Shown here: in pieces, positions 15,673 to 29,972 of the stretch | How positions within the stretch are numbered: position 1 is the stretch's first letter | Layout of the letters: each line of letters begins with the position of its first letter | Assembly: GCF_002563635.1 (NCBI RefSeq) | Contig: NZ_PDIZ01000001.1 | Span: forward strand, 868,001-932,000 | Source of the DNA: Bacillus sp. es.036 | Lineage (GTDB): Bacteria; Bacillota; Bacilli; Bacillales; Guptibacillaceae | DNA length: 64,000 nucleotides | Direction: 5' to 3' | Notes under the pieces: generated by a model | What the model saw: only the letters and a program-made list of their open reading frames with translations | What the model was told of the DNA's origin: nothing | The model's database searches: none | Translations under genes and position numbers: made by a program

Positions 15673-16464
15673 TCAGTGTTTATTTTGGAAAGGATTGATG
15701 ATTTTGGCTTCATTTGTTTTCGTTTGAAATTTAAAAGGATTAAATGTAGTGGTCTCTTGATTTTTTTGTTGATTAGAAAAAGGAGAGAGGGAACCCTTTT
15801 TTGTTTGGTTAGGTGATGTCTCATTTAGGTGTGAAGGCATTTTAGGGAGATCTGGCCATTCGTTTAAAGTCGAAAGATGATTAAGCTGCAGCTTGGCGAA
15901 GTCAGGATTGATGGTCATTAATATCCGATCCACGATTTTTCTATAAATAGAAAAAGAAATTTCGTCGAGGGGTTGGAATGTTTTTCGATGGAAACTCTGT
16001 ATGATTAAATAGTTAAGCCATTGGACGGTGTACTCTTTCAATCTAGGATGAATACGTACAATGATTGGTGAGAGCACTGCGGGGAGCCAAATCTGTTCAT
16101 GAATGACTTGTTTTAGATCACCATAACGACCACATGGTTTTAGATTGTATGTCATATTCATCACAGTTAAAGAAATGGGATAGGAAAGTGTTTCTTCATA
16201 TGAAATGAGAAACTCAACATCACTTGAGATACTTTTGGTGGTTGTGCATAGTGAAACTTCTGTATGACGTAATGTTTTATTGAGGTCTCTAAAGGAGGAG
16301 GAGTTCAACCCCCTCACATCAACTTTACAATCAGTCAATGCTGGGACAATTTTTGATTGGTCTAGAACGATTTTAAGGCCCCAGTATGGTAGTAGAATTT
16401 GCAGTGCTTTTATTTCTTCAGTCGGTAATGTAAACTTTGTTTTCTCCCAAAATAAAATATTCAT
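15673..16464 (-). CDS. Hypothetical protein, 263 residues
   Basis: Not recognised. Begins MNILFWEKTKFTLPTEEI; the first 190 residues look like a folded mixed alpha/beta domain without signal peptide or membrane helix. The last 60 residues are Asn/Gln/Lys-rich and low-complexity, with NPF twice (TFNPFKF, IINPFQN) and a related SPF, suggesting a disordered tail with a repeated docking motif. The ATG has AAGGAGAGG about 7 bases upstream. It lies divergent to the large protein at 16611, between two groups of spore-surface genes, so a role in that structure is plausible but unproven. Confidence 0.65.
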   Translation of the reverse strand: MNILFWEKTKFTLPTEEIKALQILLPYWGLKIVLDQSKIVPALTDCKVDVRGLNSSSFRDLNKTLRHTEVSLCTTTKSISSDVEFLISYEETLSYPISLTVMNMTYNLKPCGRYGDLKQVIHEQIWLPAVLSPIIVRIHPRLKEYTVQWLNYLIIQSFHRKTFQPLDEISFSIYRKIVDRILMTINPDFAKLQLNHLSTLNEWPDLPKMPSHLNETSPNQTKKGSLSPFSNQQKNQETTTFNPFKFQTKTNEAKIINPFQNKH

Positions 16465-16610
16465 CGAAACCTCTCCTTCAAGAATTGCACAATAAAGTTT
16501 TCATTCTTCATTCAAAAAAATTTGGGCAGCCCCGGTAGTTGCAAATCTGTGCTCTTTCCATACTATGTAGGGAATCAACCTATCATGAGAAAGAAAGGAA
16601 GGAACGATAT

Positions 16611-17789
16611 ATGGGTCACAAACCACATAAGAATCGCACTTCACCAACAGCTGCAAACAGCTTACAGGATGAGTGTATTCGCGTTCAAAAAGTATACGAC
16701 TGGGTGACTGATCAATTATCTGTAAGAAAGACAATTGAATTTACAGATGAGCAGATCGCTTTGATTGAAGCAGCCATGGAAGATCCAACGAGACGTCCGT
16801 TACGTATCGTTTGTAACGTGCCAGAAACACCACCTTTGTTCCCGCTTTCTGGGAGCGACCAAGAAGGAGAAGGGTTCCTTTGTGAACAAATCGGCGATAA
16901 GAGAGATGTCAATGTTGCACTTCCTGGGGGAGGATTAGCAGACGCTCAGCTAGTGGATTTACTATTCACTGCTGATTTACAAGTTCTTGTTGTTGACCGA
17001 AATGGTGTAGTAGTAACAGAAGTTGATTGCAGTACATCAATATTAGAGTCATTTGTTCTTTGTTTTCCGGATGGAACTGACTTATTCTGCCGCATTACAA
17101 AAATTGTATGCCGAATTCCTTCGGGAACCGTGCTATTAAACTGTCCATCGCCAACTTCATTCGATCTAGAAGTGATCTTCTGTGTGGATATCCAAGTAGA
17201 AGCTGAAGTGAAGCTAGAAGTACTTGCGAAATTCTGTTCACCACGAGACAACGACTTGACAGCTGGTATTGATGATATTATTGACGAATGTCCACCGATC
17301 GAATTCCCAGCTCAGTGTCCTGATATCTTCCCTAGGCCGAACTGTGACTGCTCTCTAACTGGAGAAGCAAGTGGCAGAACGACAGGAGAAGATGAAGGTA
17401 CAGCTACACTACTTGCAAACATTTGCGGAGACTGCAGTTTAAATGGAAGTACATTAAAACTCAATTTCCATGATACTGATAGTAGTGATGGAGGCCATGA
17501 CTTTACCTTTACAGCCACACGTTTTGAACAGGATACCTTACACTGCAAAGAATGTGAAAGTGGACTAAAATTTGTTGTTGAAGGCTCAGGTGTGACCGAT
17601 TCAGGTAAGTTACTTGATTTCAAACTAGCTGTTGTCGGAGATGGCCATGAGCAAGCGTTTGAAATGCATCTTATAAATCGTCGTGGAAAAACGGTATTTA
17701 ATACTGGAACAGTTGAGGTTCATGAAGGCGAATTGGAGATTGAAGACTGTATTAATTTTGATGATGTAAAGTTTAAAAAGCAGTCATAA
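16611..17789 (+). CDS. Large Cys-containing protein with ECIRVQKVYDWV motif, probable spore-surface protein
   Basis: 392 residues, no signal peptide. After a basic Thr/Ser/Asn N-terminus comes DECIRVQKVYDWV (residues 20-32), a motif I associate from memory with spore-coat-type proteins of Firmicutes. A middle region with paired cysteines (FLCEQIG, DCSTSILESFVLCFPDG) is followed from about residue 245 by CDCSLTGEASG and a C-terminal beta-rich domain with NICGDCSLNG and KECESGLKF. ATG 16611 is chosen over an in-frame ATG 72 bases earlier because AAAGGAAGG precedes it. A strong terminator follows. Function not established; location next to the Cys-rich operon suggests a structural role. Confidence 0.65.
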   Translation: MGHKPHKNRTSPTAANSLQDECIRVQKVYDWVTDQLSVRKTIEFTDEQIALIEAAMEDPTRRPLRIVCNVPETPPLFPLSGSDQEGEGFLCEQIGDKRDVNVALPGGGLADAQLVDLLFTADLQVLVVDRNGVVVTEVDCSTSILESFVLCFPDGTDLFCRITKIVCRIPSGTVLLNCPSPTSFDLEVIFCVDIQVEAEVKLEVLAKFCSPRDNDLTAGIDDIIDECPPIEFPAQCPDIFPRPNCDCSLTGEASGRTTGEDEGTATLLANICGDCSLNGSTLKLNFHDTDSSDGGHDFTFTATRFEQDTLHCKECESGLKFVVEGSGVTDSGKLLDFKLAVVGDGHEQAFEMHLINRRGKTVFNTGTVEVHEGELEIEDCINFDDVKFKKQS

Positions 17790-17794
17790 AGTCT

Positions 17795-17826
17795 AAGTGC
17801 AGGAGAATACTTCCTGCACTTTTTTG
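17795..17826 (+). terminator. Rho-independent terminator
   Basis: AAGTGCAGGA pairs with TCCTGCACTT around a short loop and runs into TTTTTT. Confidence 0.85.
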
Positions 17827-17893
17827 TTATGAATTGGGTTTACATTCATACATATAGAATAGTGAAAGTTTGTTTGCGAGGGGGGCGAACAGT

Positions 17894-18805
17894 ATGCAAG
17901 GAGAAAAGCTAAGTTATTCTCGTCTCGTTACCCGAACGAAGTATTTTCAGGAAAAGTCACTAGAGCTAGAAAAAGAACTGATATTCGCTCAAGATCAGGT
18001 CAACGCTTTAAAGGGGAAATTAGCCTCTTTAGAAGAAAGTGATCAAGAACGAATCAATTTAAAAAATGAACTGGAACAATTACAGGAGGACATTGAGCAA
18101 AAGACAAAAGAAAACGTTGCTAAGATCGTTGAGATTGAAAAAAGAAGTGCCGTACAAGAAAGCATTAAAAGTTATGTCAATAAGATTAAGGGATATGAAA
18201 CACTTTTAGCAGAGATGCAAATTGATATTAATGAAAAGGATAAACTGATTAATCATTTGCAGGGAAAAATAAAAAACTTGGAAAAAAGAGCGAAATTCTT
18301 AACAAAACCGAATGAAACGGAGGGAGATACGGAGACAACCGAAGTAGAGGAATCTTATGCTGTAGCCTATTTTAATACTTCCGTTATTTTGAATGGGGAA
18401 AACTCATTTATTATTCGAGGCGCCTTACAAATTGAGAATTGCGGAACGAGGAAGCTGCATAATCCGATTATTTGTTTCCGGTTCAATCCCCCTAATATCG
18501 CTGTTTTAAAAGGAAAGATTTTTCCTGTTGATGAGGCAGAAATGCGTTCAAAATCAAATAGTGAGCAAACGCAATGGGTATTTACTGAACATGATTGGCT
18601 TGAGAAAGCGAAAGAAAATGGAGAGATTTGGGTAGCGCCATTACATCCAGTGACTCTTTTACCAGGTGAGCAGATTGGAATTGACAGTTTTCAAATTCCC
18701 ATTAAGTCAGAATTTAAAGAGTCAATCAATATAGAAGGGTTTGTGTATTTTCAACAGGATAACTATCGGATCAAAGTCTCCAATCAGATCGCAATTAGTT
18801 ATTAA
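17894..18805 (+). CDS. Coiled-coil protein with C-terminal beta domain
   Basis: 303 residues, unrecognised. Residues about 10-140 are a continuous heptad-rich coiled coil (KYFQEKSLELEKELIFAQ, then LKNELEQLQEDIEQK). After an acidic Thr/Glu linker near residue 150, residues 160-303 form a compact domain with Tyr-Phe-Asn strands (AVAYFNTSVILNGENSFII) ending in short beta strands. No signal peptide. ATG 17894 is supported by GAGGGGGGCG; the in-frame ATG 24 bases earlier overlaps no ribosome site. It lies between terminators of neighbours, in the same direction as the collagen genes. Could be a structural spacer of the spore layers; function unknown. Confidence 0.65.
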   Translation: MQGEKLSYSRLVTRTKYFQEKSLELEKELIFAQDQVNALKGKLASLEESDQERINLKNELEQLQEDIEQKTKENVAKIVEIEKRSAVQESIKSYVNKIKGYETLLAEMQIDINEKDKLINHLQGKIKNLEKRAKFLTKPNETEGDTETTEVEESYAVAYFNTSVILNGENSFIIRGALQIENCGTRKLHNPIICFRFNPPNIAVLKGKIFPVDEAEMRSKSNSEQTQWVFTEHDWLEKAKENGEIWVAPLHPVTLLPGEQIGIDSFQIPIKSEFKESINIEGFVYFQQDNYRIKVSNQIAISY

Positions 18806-18879
18806 AAAGGATGCCCAAACCTAATATGGGATGTTTGCATAGAATACTACGTATTAGGAGTAAAAAGGGAGGGCATCAA

Positions 18880-19137
18880 ATGTCAGAAAAGAAAAGAAAG
18901 CCGCAAGTTATCCATGTTAATAAGTTAATAGTAAAAGCAGACGAAGTGATCATTAAAGATGAAAGAGAGCATCATCATAAAGAGGAAAAGCACAGGGAAG
19001 AAAGACGAGAAGAAAGAAGAGAAGAAAGAAGAGACCCATGGGGGTTTTTTAATCACCGAAAGAACAATGAAGTGGAAGATAAAGAAGATAGATACAAAGA
19101 AGAGGATAAAGGAAATGAAGGTTTTTCTTGGTTTTAA
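18880..19137 (+). CDS. 85-residue highly charged His/Arg/Glu-rich protein
   Basis: Short protein: a conserved-looking N-terminal segment (VIHVNKLIVKADEVIIK), then HHHKEEKHREERREERREER, with a repeated Arg-Arg-Glu-Glu unit, and an acidic/basic tail ending in Trp-Phe. The low-complexity charged block is like those of small spore-coat proteins, but this is a composition argument only. ATG 18880 has AGGGAGG about 7 bases upstream; the upstream in-frame start at 18811 lacks a site. It follows the coiled-coil gene by 74 bp and ends in its own terminator. Confidence 0.6.
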   Translation: MSEKKRKPQVIHVNKLIVKADEVIIKDEREHHHKEEKHREERREERREERRDPWGFFNHRKNNEVEDKEDRYKEEDKGNEGFSWF

Positions 19138-19163
19138 GAGCAGATATTATCTGCTCTTTTTAT
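19136..19163 (+). terminator. Rho-independent terminator
   Basis: AAGAGCAGATA and TATCTGCTCTT form a near-perfect stem followed by TTTTTA, right after the charged-protein gene. Confidence 0.8.
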
Positions 19164-19420
19164 GTGTCTGAATATATGCGCCATTAGTTAGTTGTTAGCT
19201 TATTCCATTTGAGGCTACATATTGAACAGATGAAGTCTAGTTTGATACGAAAGAATCATTGCATCTATGTAAATAATGAAATGAAAACTGAAGCATTGTT
19301 TTAAATTTTTCTCATATAAAACTTGATTAATCATATATTGTTTGAGGATATAACGTCAAAGTAGTGACATTAACAGTCAATAAAAGTGGATAACACTGAA
19401 CACAAGAGAAGGGAGAGAAG
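19164..19420. other. Intergenic region with possible sporulation promoter
   Basis: No coding potential seen. CATATATTG at 19332-19340 followed by TTTGAG matches CATATAGTG plus TTTGAG at 21463-21477 upstream of the intact head-domain gene, at a similar distance (89 and 108 bases) from the start. The shared element may be a sigma-E or sigma-K type -10 region; no convincing -35 was found. Confidence 0.4.
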
Positions 19421-19741
19421 GTGCTACGATTAACCACTGGTCCGATTAAAAATTCATTGCAAAATGGTTTAGGACTTCTAAGCGGGTGATGATTATGATC
19501 GTTAATAGTAGTGATGTTAATACCAGCACGGTAGAAATAGTGGGAACGAACCTAATACTGCTAATCAGAATTGATCAGTGTGGTTTCAAAGGATTATTAT
19601 GCTGAACTAGATGGATTCCAGTTGTCAATTCATATTTCAGGTCTCGCACTTTCTCAAACAAGAATATCTGTTTGGGGAAACTCGGATGGAGTGATCCAAT
19701 GAGCCCATAGACTTGTTCTATCTGAATTGACAATTAATTAA
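19421..19741 (+). pseudogene. Decayed copy of the free head-domain gene
   Basis: Starts GTG after GAAGGGAGAGAAG and reads LRLTTGPIKN, then hits TGA at codon 23. Matching pieces of the intact gene at 21571 continue in other frames: NTSTVEIVGTN, then a short deletion, SVVSKDYYAELDGFQLS, ISVWGN, a TGA, and AHRLVLSEL before the final TAA. At least two frame changes, one internal deletion and two in-frame stops show it is dead. It retains the upstream CATATA-type element, so it arose by tandem duplication with the gene at 21571. Confidence 0.8.
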
Positions 19742-19799
19742 ATAGCCTTTTACTCTTTTTTATTTTTAAATTAATGATCGTAAAAAAAGGAGGAGTAAA
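19742..19799 (+). promoter_or_regulatory. Leader of the first collagen-like gene
   Basis: AT-rich leader ending in AAAAAAGGAGGAGTAAA, a very strong ribosome binding site before ATG 19800. No clear promoter pair was recognised. Confidence 0.4.
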
Positions 19800-21355
<1,556 letters not shown>

Positions 21356-21570
21356 ATTTAAATATGAAAACAACACTATAATTTACGATTTTTAAAAAAG
21401 TGGAAATCTCAATGTGATGTGTGTAAGTTTTTAAAAATCCTTTCTTATTTGAAAGGGATCAACATATAGTGTTTGAGATTTAACTTAGTAATGAAACACT
21501 TCATAAAGGGAATGTGGATCGATTGAGGTTATTAAAGAGGTTGAATTGTATGGGATAAGGAGGTGAAAGG
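21356..21570. promoter_or_regulatory. Intergenic region with shared CATATAGTG-TTTGAG element
   Basis: No gene seen. Carries CATATAGTG at 21463-21471, the element also found at 19332 before the decayed copy, and the strong site AAGGAGGTGAAAGG before the TTG start at 21571. Possible sporulation-sigma promoter. Confidence 0.4.
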
Positions 21571-21921
21571 TTGGTTACATTGACGACTGGGCCAATTGAA
21601 AATAAACCCACTAATGGTATCAGGACAACGCAACAGGTGACAATTAAGATTTCGAATCGTAGTTCTGTCAATACCTCTACAGTAGAAATTGTTGGAAAGA
21701 ATTTAAACGGAACTCAGACTGTGTATGTCTTAGAACTAATAACCATTCCTGTGAATGGTGTCGTTTCAAAGACTTATTTTGCAGATCTTGATGGTTATCA
21801 ATTTTCGTTTAATATAACTGGTCTTGCCATGACTCAAACAGGAATATCAGTTTGGGGAAAGGCGAATGGCACATTGCAACCAGCACATAGACTTGTCCTA
21901 TCAGAATTGAAAGGTGATTAA
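21571..21921 (+). CDS. Free head-domain protein (paralogue of collagen-protein N-termini)
   Basis: 116 residues: TTGPIENKPTNGIRTTQQV, KISNRSS, TVEIVGKNL, TQTVYVLELITIP and AHRLVLSELKGD. The same blocks in the same order form residues 1-115 of the collagen-like proteins at 19800 and 21992 ([46 protein letters not shown]). Here the chain ends where the collagen repeat begins in the others. Mostly beta strand, no signal peptide. The TTG start has AAGGAGGTG. Likely caps, anchors or co-assembles with the heads of the collagen-like fibres; inference from modularity. Family not recognised. Confidence 0.7.
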   Translation: MVTLTTGPIENKPTNGIRTTQQVTIKISNRSSVNTSTVEIVGKNLNGTQTVYVLELITIPVNGVVSKTYFADLDGYQFSFNITGLAMTQTGISVWGKANGTLQPAHRLVLSELKGD

Positions 21922-21961
21922 ACAACGCAATTTTACTTTCCTTAACAAACGGTTGGAGTGA

Positions 21962-25774
<3,813 letters not shown>

Positions 25775-25801
25775 GAACTTGCAGAGAAGGGAGGGTTGAT
25801 T

Positions 25802-27004
25802 TTGGCAGATATAAATATTACTAATATTGGCCCAAATGTTAGTTCACAATTTAATGAGCTTCGAACTGCTGAAAGAACACCAATTGTAGAGTTGACATCC
25901 ACTTATGGTGTTTCTGCTTTACGAGATATTGTAACTACGACTGGTGGGGGAACCGTTACAAATGATGCTACTGAATATAGCGTCAGTACTTCTACAGGCG
26001 GCACTGACGCGGCTACACTGGATAGTGCATTAAGAGGAAGGTATGAACCGGGGTATGCTGGTGAGGCGGGGATAGGAATCCGTCTCCCCAGTCTTCCAAC
26101 AGGTACACAAGTTACGAGGTGGGGGTTGTTTGATGATCAGAACGGGGGTTACTTTGGTCGGAATGCAACAGATACCTTTGTAGCTGTTAGAAGAGGTGGA
26201 GTCGACACGGTTATTAATCAATCATCCTGGAATGTTGATCCATTAGATGGAAGCGGTCCTAGTGGAGCAACCCTTACGTTAAGTGAAGGGAATATCTTTC
26301 AAATTCTTTTTACTTGGTATGGATATGGAGTTATCGAATTTAGAGTCGTATTGCCAAATCCTACCACCCTTGCACAGGAAGTAATTACGGTTCACAGATA
26401 TGCGCCAACTGGAGAAACCAGTTTTATTGATCCCAATCTTCCACTTAGGGCACAAGTCGATAACGATGGCACTGCCTCAGCACTTTCCGTTTTTGTAGGT
26501 GGGAGACAATATGGGATTGTAGGGAGATATAATCCCACATACAGGGTTACTTCTGAGAGAAGAACCGTTAGCGGGATTGGAGCAACGTTGACACCACTCA
26601 TTTCTTTTAGGAGAAAATCAGTGTTCCCTGCAGGTTCAGGAAGAGCCAATTCTGTTCAAATTAGTCTGGAAGGAATTCAGGTTATTTCTTCTTTAGATGT
26701 TGCTTACCAGGTCTTGATCGGCGGCACAATTAACGGTGCATTTGGCAATTTCCCTACTGCTAATACGAATATACCAAATACCGAGACGGCTTTAGAGGTG
26801 AATAATACGGCGACAACGTATACACCGGGGGAAGTAGTTTTTCAAGGAGCAACTTCAGGCGGTGGTTTTAGCAGAGTAGTCGGCATTGATGAATTAATTG
26901 ACTTCACTCTCCCAACGGATGAAATTGTTACGCTGGCAGCAGTGAATTTGGTGGGAGGTACAGCAACAGTAACGGCTACGTTTTTACTCACTGAAAGTTG
27001 GTGA
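25802..27004 (+). CDS. Free tail-domain protein, paralogue of the giant protein's C-terminus
   Basis: 400 residues alignable along its whole length to residues 860-1260 of the giant collagen-like protein: [65 protein letters not shown] and [15 protein letters not shown] 25802 is preferred over TTG 25796 because AAGGGAGGG then has 6-base spacing. It follows 21992 by 27 bp, so it is in the same operon. No signal peptide. The patch Trp-Asn-x-Asp-Pro-Leu-Asp-Gly with Trp-Tyr-Gly-Tyr-Gly is, from memory, seen in some phage and large-DNA-virus structural proteins; not verified. Might form mixed trimers or caps with the fibre tail. Confidence 0.75.
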   Translation: MADINITNIGPNVSSQFNELRTAERTPIVELTSTYGVSALRDIVTTTGGGTVTNDATEYSVSTSTGGTDAATLDSALRGRYEPGYAGEAGIGIRLPSLPTGTQVTRWGLFDDQNGGYFGRNATDTFVAVRRGGVDTVINQSSWNVDPLDGSGPSGATLTLSEGNIFQILFTWYGYGVIEFRVVLPNPTTLAQEVITVHRYAPTGETSFIDPNLPLRAQVDNDGTASALSVFVGGRQYGIVGRYNPTYRVTSERRTVSGIGATLTPLISFRRKSVFPAGSGRANSVQISLEGIQVISSLDVAYQVLIGGTINGAFGNFPTANTNIPNTETALEVNNTATTYTPGEVVFQGATSGGGFSRVVGIDELIDFTLPTDEIVTLAAVNLVGGTATVTATFLLTESW

Positions 27005-27047
27005 AGTAAAAAATAGCAGTTCTCTAATACTTGTATAAACTTTCTAG

Positions 27048-27120
27048 AACGGGATCTCCCATGGTTGTGTTTAAATCTTTACTGCATACTTTGTTAGCCA
27101 TGGGAGTCCTGTTATTTTTC
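27048..27120 (+). terminator. Long-stem terminator after the fibre genes
   Basis: Arms 27048-27064 (core CTCCCATGG) and 27098-27113 (CCATGGGAG) pair over about 16 bp with one bulged T, with a 33-base loop and a TTATTTTT tail. Confidence 0.6.
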
Positions 27121-27204
27121 TAATGAATGTGGGGTTTCGTAATACGTTTCACTATAAAGCAGTTGAAATAAATAAATTATACTAATTCTTAGGAGGAATG
27201 AGAT

Positions 27205-29814
27205 TTGGTTTCAATCAGTTTATGCTTAATTGTAAAAAATGAGGAAGCTGTATTAGGGACATGTCTTCATTCGATTCATGACATTGTTGATGAGATTAAT
27301 ATTATCGATACAGGATCGGATGACAAGACAAAGGAAATTGCTAACAGTTATCAAGCAAATATTTATGATTTTAAATGGGTGAATGATTTTGCGAAGGCTC
27401 GTAATTTTGCTTTTTCTAAAGCTACAATGGATTATATTCTGTGGCTTGATGCTGACGATGTCTTTTTAGAAGAAGACCGTCAAAAATTAAAGGAGTTGAA
27501 GAACGCTCTCGATCCCTCTGTCGATTCAGTAAGGATGCATTACAACCTTTCCGTGGATGAATTTGGGAATGTGACTTCTAGCTTGATGCGAAATCGTCTA
27601 GTAAGGCGAGAGCGTCACTTCAAGTGGATCGGAGCAGTTCATGAGTATTTAGAAGTTGGTGGTAAAATAATCAACAGCGACATTGCTGTTCTTCATAATC
27701 CCGTCTATCACGATGCAACAAGAAACCTAAGTATCTATAAAGAAAGGCTAGAACGTGGAGAACAATTTAGTCCGAGGGATATGTATTATTTTGCTAATGA
27801 GCTTAAAGACCATAGCGAATTCGAAACGGCAATTGAGTATTATGAAAAGTTTTTGGAAGGGCAAGAAGGATGGATTGAAGACAATATAGCCGCGTGTGCA
27901 AAACTTGCTGATTGTTATGCAGCCCTTGGTAACCAGGCAAACAGCTTGCGCTCCATCCTTCATTCCTTTTCTTATACTACACCAAGACCTGAATTTTGCT
28001 GTAAGGTAGCCAATTATTTTTTTGAAAAGAAGGATTATCAACCAGCTATATTTTGGTATAAATTAGCTACGGAAACAGCTGTTCAAGAAGACAATTTAGG
28101 TATCCAAAAACGTGTCTATTCAAATTGGATTCCCTATATTCAACTTTGTGTTTGTTATGATGTTCTAGGAGATTATGAAACGGCTTATTACTTTAATGAA
28201 ATTGCAGGAGTTACTAGACCAGGTGACTCTAAATATCTGCAGAATAAACAGTATCTTGAGAAAAGGCTTCTTTCAGTTAAGAAAAAGGTTTTAATAGCAA
28301 GCCCGATTCGGCAAGATCCTGAGATTCTAAGGTGTTTTCTGAAGTCATTGAAACGCCTTAATCAAGAAGGGTTATCATTTTATTATTATTTTATTAACGA
28401 CAATCAGGATAAGAAGTCAACGTTATTGCTAAAAGATTTTCAAAAGGAAATGCAGGAAGTGACGATTAATGATATTGATTCTGAAGAAGAATACCGAAAA
28501 AACCAGATGACTCATTATTGGAATGAGAGCCTCGTATGGAAGGTAGCTCAATTTAAGGATTCAATGATTGAACATGCAAAAGAACATGACTTTGATTATA
28601 TATTTCTAGTAGATTCAGACCTTGTCTTACAAAAGGAAACAATTCAACATTTAGTTGCACAGAAGAAAGATATTATATCTGAGGTATTCTGGACAAGATG
28701 GCAGCCTGAAGCGATGGAACAACCTCAAGTATGGCTGAGTGACGAGTATACTCAATTTGAAATAAAACCTGGCGAAGAGTTAAACGATTCAGAAGAAGCA
28801 CAGCGATATCATGATTTCATCAATCAATTAAGGCAACCAGGTGTTTATGAAGTGGGCGGGCTTGGTGCATGTACATTGATTTCAAGGAATGCGCTTGAAA
28901 AAGGGGTGTGTTTCAAAAAGATCCCGAATTTAACATTTTGGGGAGAGGATCGTCATTTTTGTATTCGAGCGGGTGCCCTGGGTGTTTCTTTATGGGCGGA
29001 CACTCATTATCCTCCTTATCACCTTTATCGGCAATCGGACCTTGAAGGTGTTAATGATTACTTGGAGGAAGACGTGATTGAAATGCCTGTAACGGATAAG
29101 AAAGTGGCTGCTTCTCAAAAACCACGAATAACGTTGTCCATGATTATTAAAAACGAAGAGAAAAAATACTTAGAAAAAGTATTGAGAAAACATAGTGATT
29201 ATATTGATGCGGCTGTCATCATCGACGATGGGAGCACTGACAATTCAGTAGCCATTTGCAAAGAAATTCTAAAAAACATTCCACTAACAATCATTAGTAA
29301 CTTTGAATCAAAATTTTCCAATGAAATCACGCTTCGTAAACAACAATGGGAGAAAACAATTGAAACAAACCCCGACTGGATATTAAACATGGATGCTGAT
29401 GAGATGTTTGAAGAAGGTATCGCTTCCCAACTCCGAGCACTAACAAATCAAGAAGACTTTGATCTTTATTCATTTCGGATTTATGATATGTGGGATGAAA
29501 GCAACTATCGAGAAGATGAACAGTGGAAATCTCACCAACTTTATCGTCCATTTTTACTAAGATACAAAACCAATTTTACGTATAAATGGAAAGAGCAGAA
29601 ACAGCATTGTGGAAGGTATCCTGAGAATATTTTTCAACTTCCAAATAGCATATCTCAATTAAGAATTAAACATTTGGGTTGGTCAACAAAAGACCTTCGA
29701 GCAGAGAAATACAATCGATATAAGAAACTAGATCCAAATGCTGTATATGGTAGAAGAGAACAGTATGAGAGTATTCTTGATCCTACCCCGAAACTAGTTA
29801 AATGGAATAAATAG
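27205..29814 (+). CDS. Triple-domain glycosyltransferase with TPR-like middle
   Basis: 869-residue cytoplasmic protein. Residues 1-180 form a GT2 domain of the SunS-like type (LCLIVKNEEAVLGTCLHSI, IIDTGSDDKT, LWLDADDVF). Residues about 185-345 are helical tandem repeats (AIEYYEKFLEG, FCCKVANYFFEKKDYQPAI) like TPRs that often follow this GT2. Residues about 361-620 are a second transferase domain (VLIASPIRQDPEIL, IFLVDSDLVL, GGLGACTLIS). Residues 641-869 are a third (LSMIIKNEE, IIDDGSTDNS, LNMDADEMF). TTG start with AGGAGG. It lies behind the fibre genes, so it is the best candidate to glycosylate them. Confidence 0.8.
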   Translation: MVSISLCLIVKNEEAVLGTCLHSIHDIVDEINIIDTGSDDKTKEIANSYQANIYDFKWVNDFAKARNFAFSKATMDYILWLDADDVFLEEDRQKLKELKNALDPSVDSVRMHYNLSVDEFGNVTSSLMRNRLVRRERHFKWIGAVHEYLEVGGKIINSDIAVLHNPVYHDATRNLSIYKERLERGEQFSPRDMYYFANELKDHSEFETAIEYYEKFLEGQEGWIEDNIAACAKLADCYAALGNQANSLRSILHSFSYTTPRPEFCCKVANYFFEKKDYQPAIFWYKLATETAVQEDNLGIQKRVYSNWIPYIQLCVCYDVLGDYETAYYFNEIAGVTRPGDSKYLQNKQYLEKRLLSVKKKVLIASPIRQDPEILRCFLKSLKRLNQEGLSFYYYFINDNQDKKSTLLLKDFQKEMQEVTINDIDSEEEYRKNQMTHYWNESLVWKVAQFKDSMIEHAKEHDFDYIFLVDSDLVLQKETIQHLVAQKKDIISEVFWTRWQPEAMEQPQVWLSDEYTQFEIKPGEELNDSEEAQRYHDFINQLRQPGVYEVGGLGACTLISRNALEKGVCFKKIPNLTFWGEDRHFCIRAGALGVSLWADTHYPPYHLYRQSDLEGVNDYLEEDVIEMPVTDKKVAASQKPRITLSMIIKNEEKKYLEKVLRKHSDYIDAAVIIDDGSTDNSVAICKEILKNIPLTIISNFESKFSNEITLRKQQWEKTIETNPDWILNMDADEMFEEGIASQLRALTNQEDFDLYSFRIYDMWDESNYREDEQWKSHQLYRPFLLRYKTNFTYKWKEQKQHCGRYPENIFQLPNSISQLRIKHLGWSTKDLRAEKYNRYKKLDPNAVYGRREQYESILDPTPKLVKWNK

Positions 29815-29920
29815 TTAATAAACAGAGCGTGGAGTTGTCTCTATTTCGAAATGACTTAACTTATTTCAACGTCGTTCATTGCTATCCAGTTATTGGGTAA
29901 CAACTTACGTATATAATGTT

Positions 29921-29972
29921 GATAAGGTAGAGGTGTTTTGATTATCATTCATCTACTCCTTATCTTTTTTTT
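29921..29972 (+). terminator. Terminator overlapping the end of the convergent membrane gene
   Basis: GATAAGGTAG and CTACTCCTTATC form the stem, followed by T8. It ends the triple glycosyltransferase transcript and its 3' arm includes the last codons of the YetF-type gene. Confidence 0.6.

Noticed and set aside
15618-15824. 68-residue minus-strand frame
   Set aside because: Overlaps the 263-residue gene end and the inverted repeat, has no ribosome site and is a shadow.
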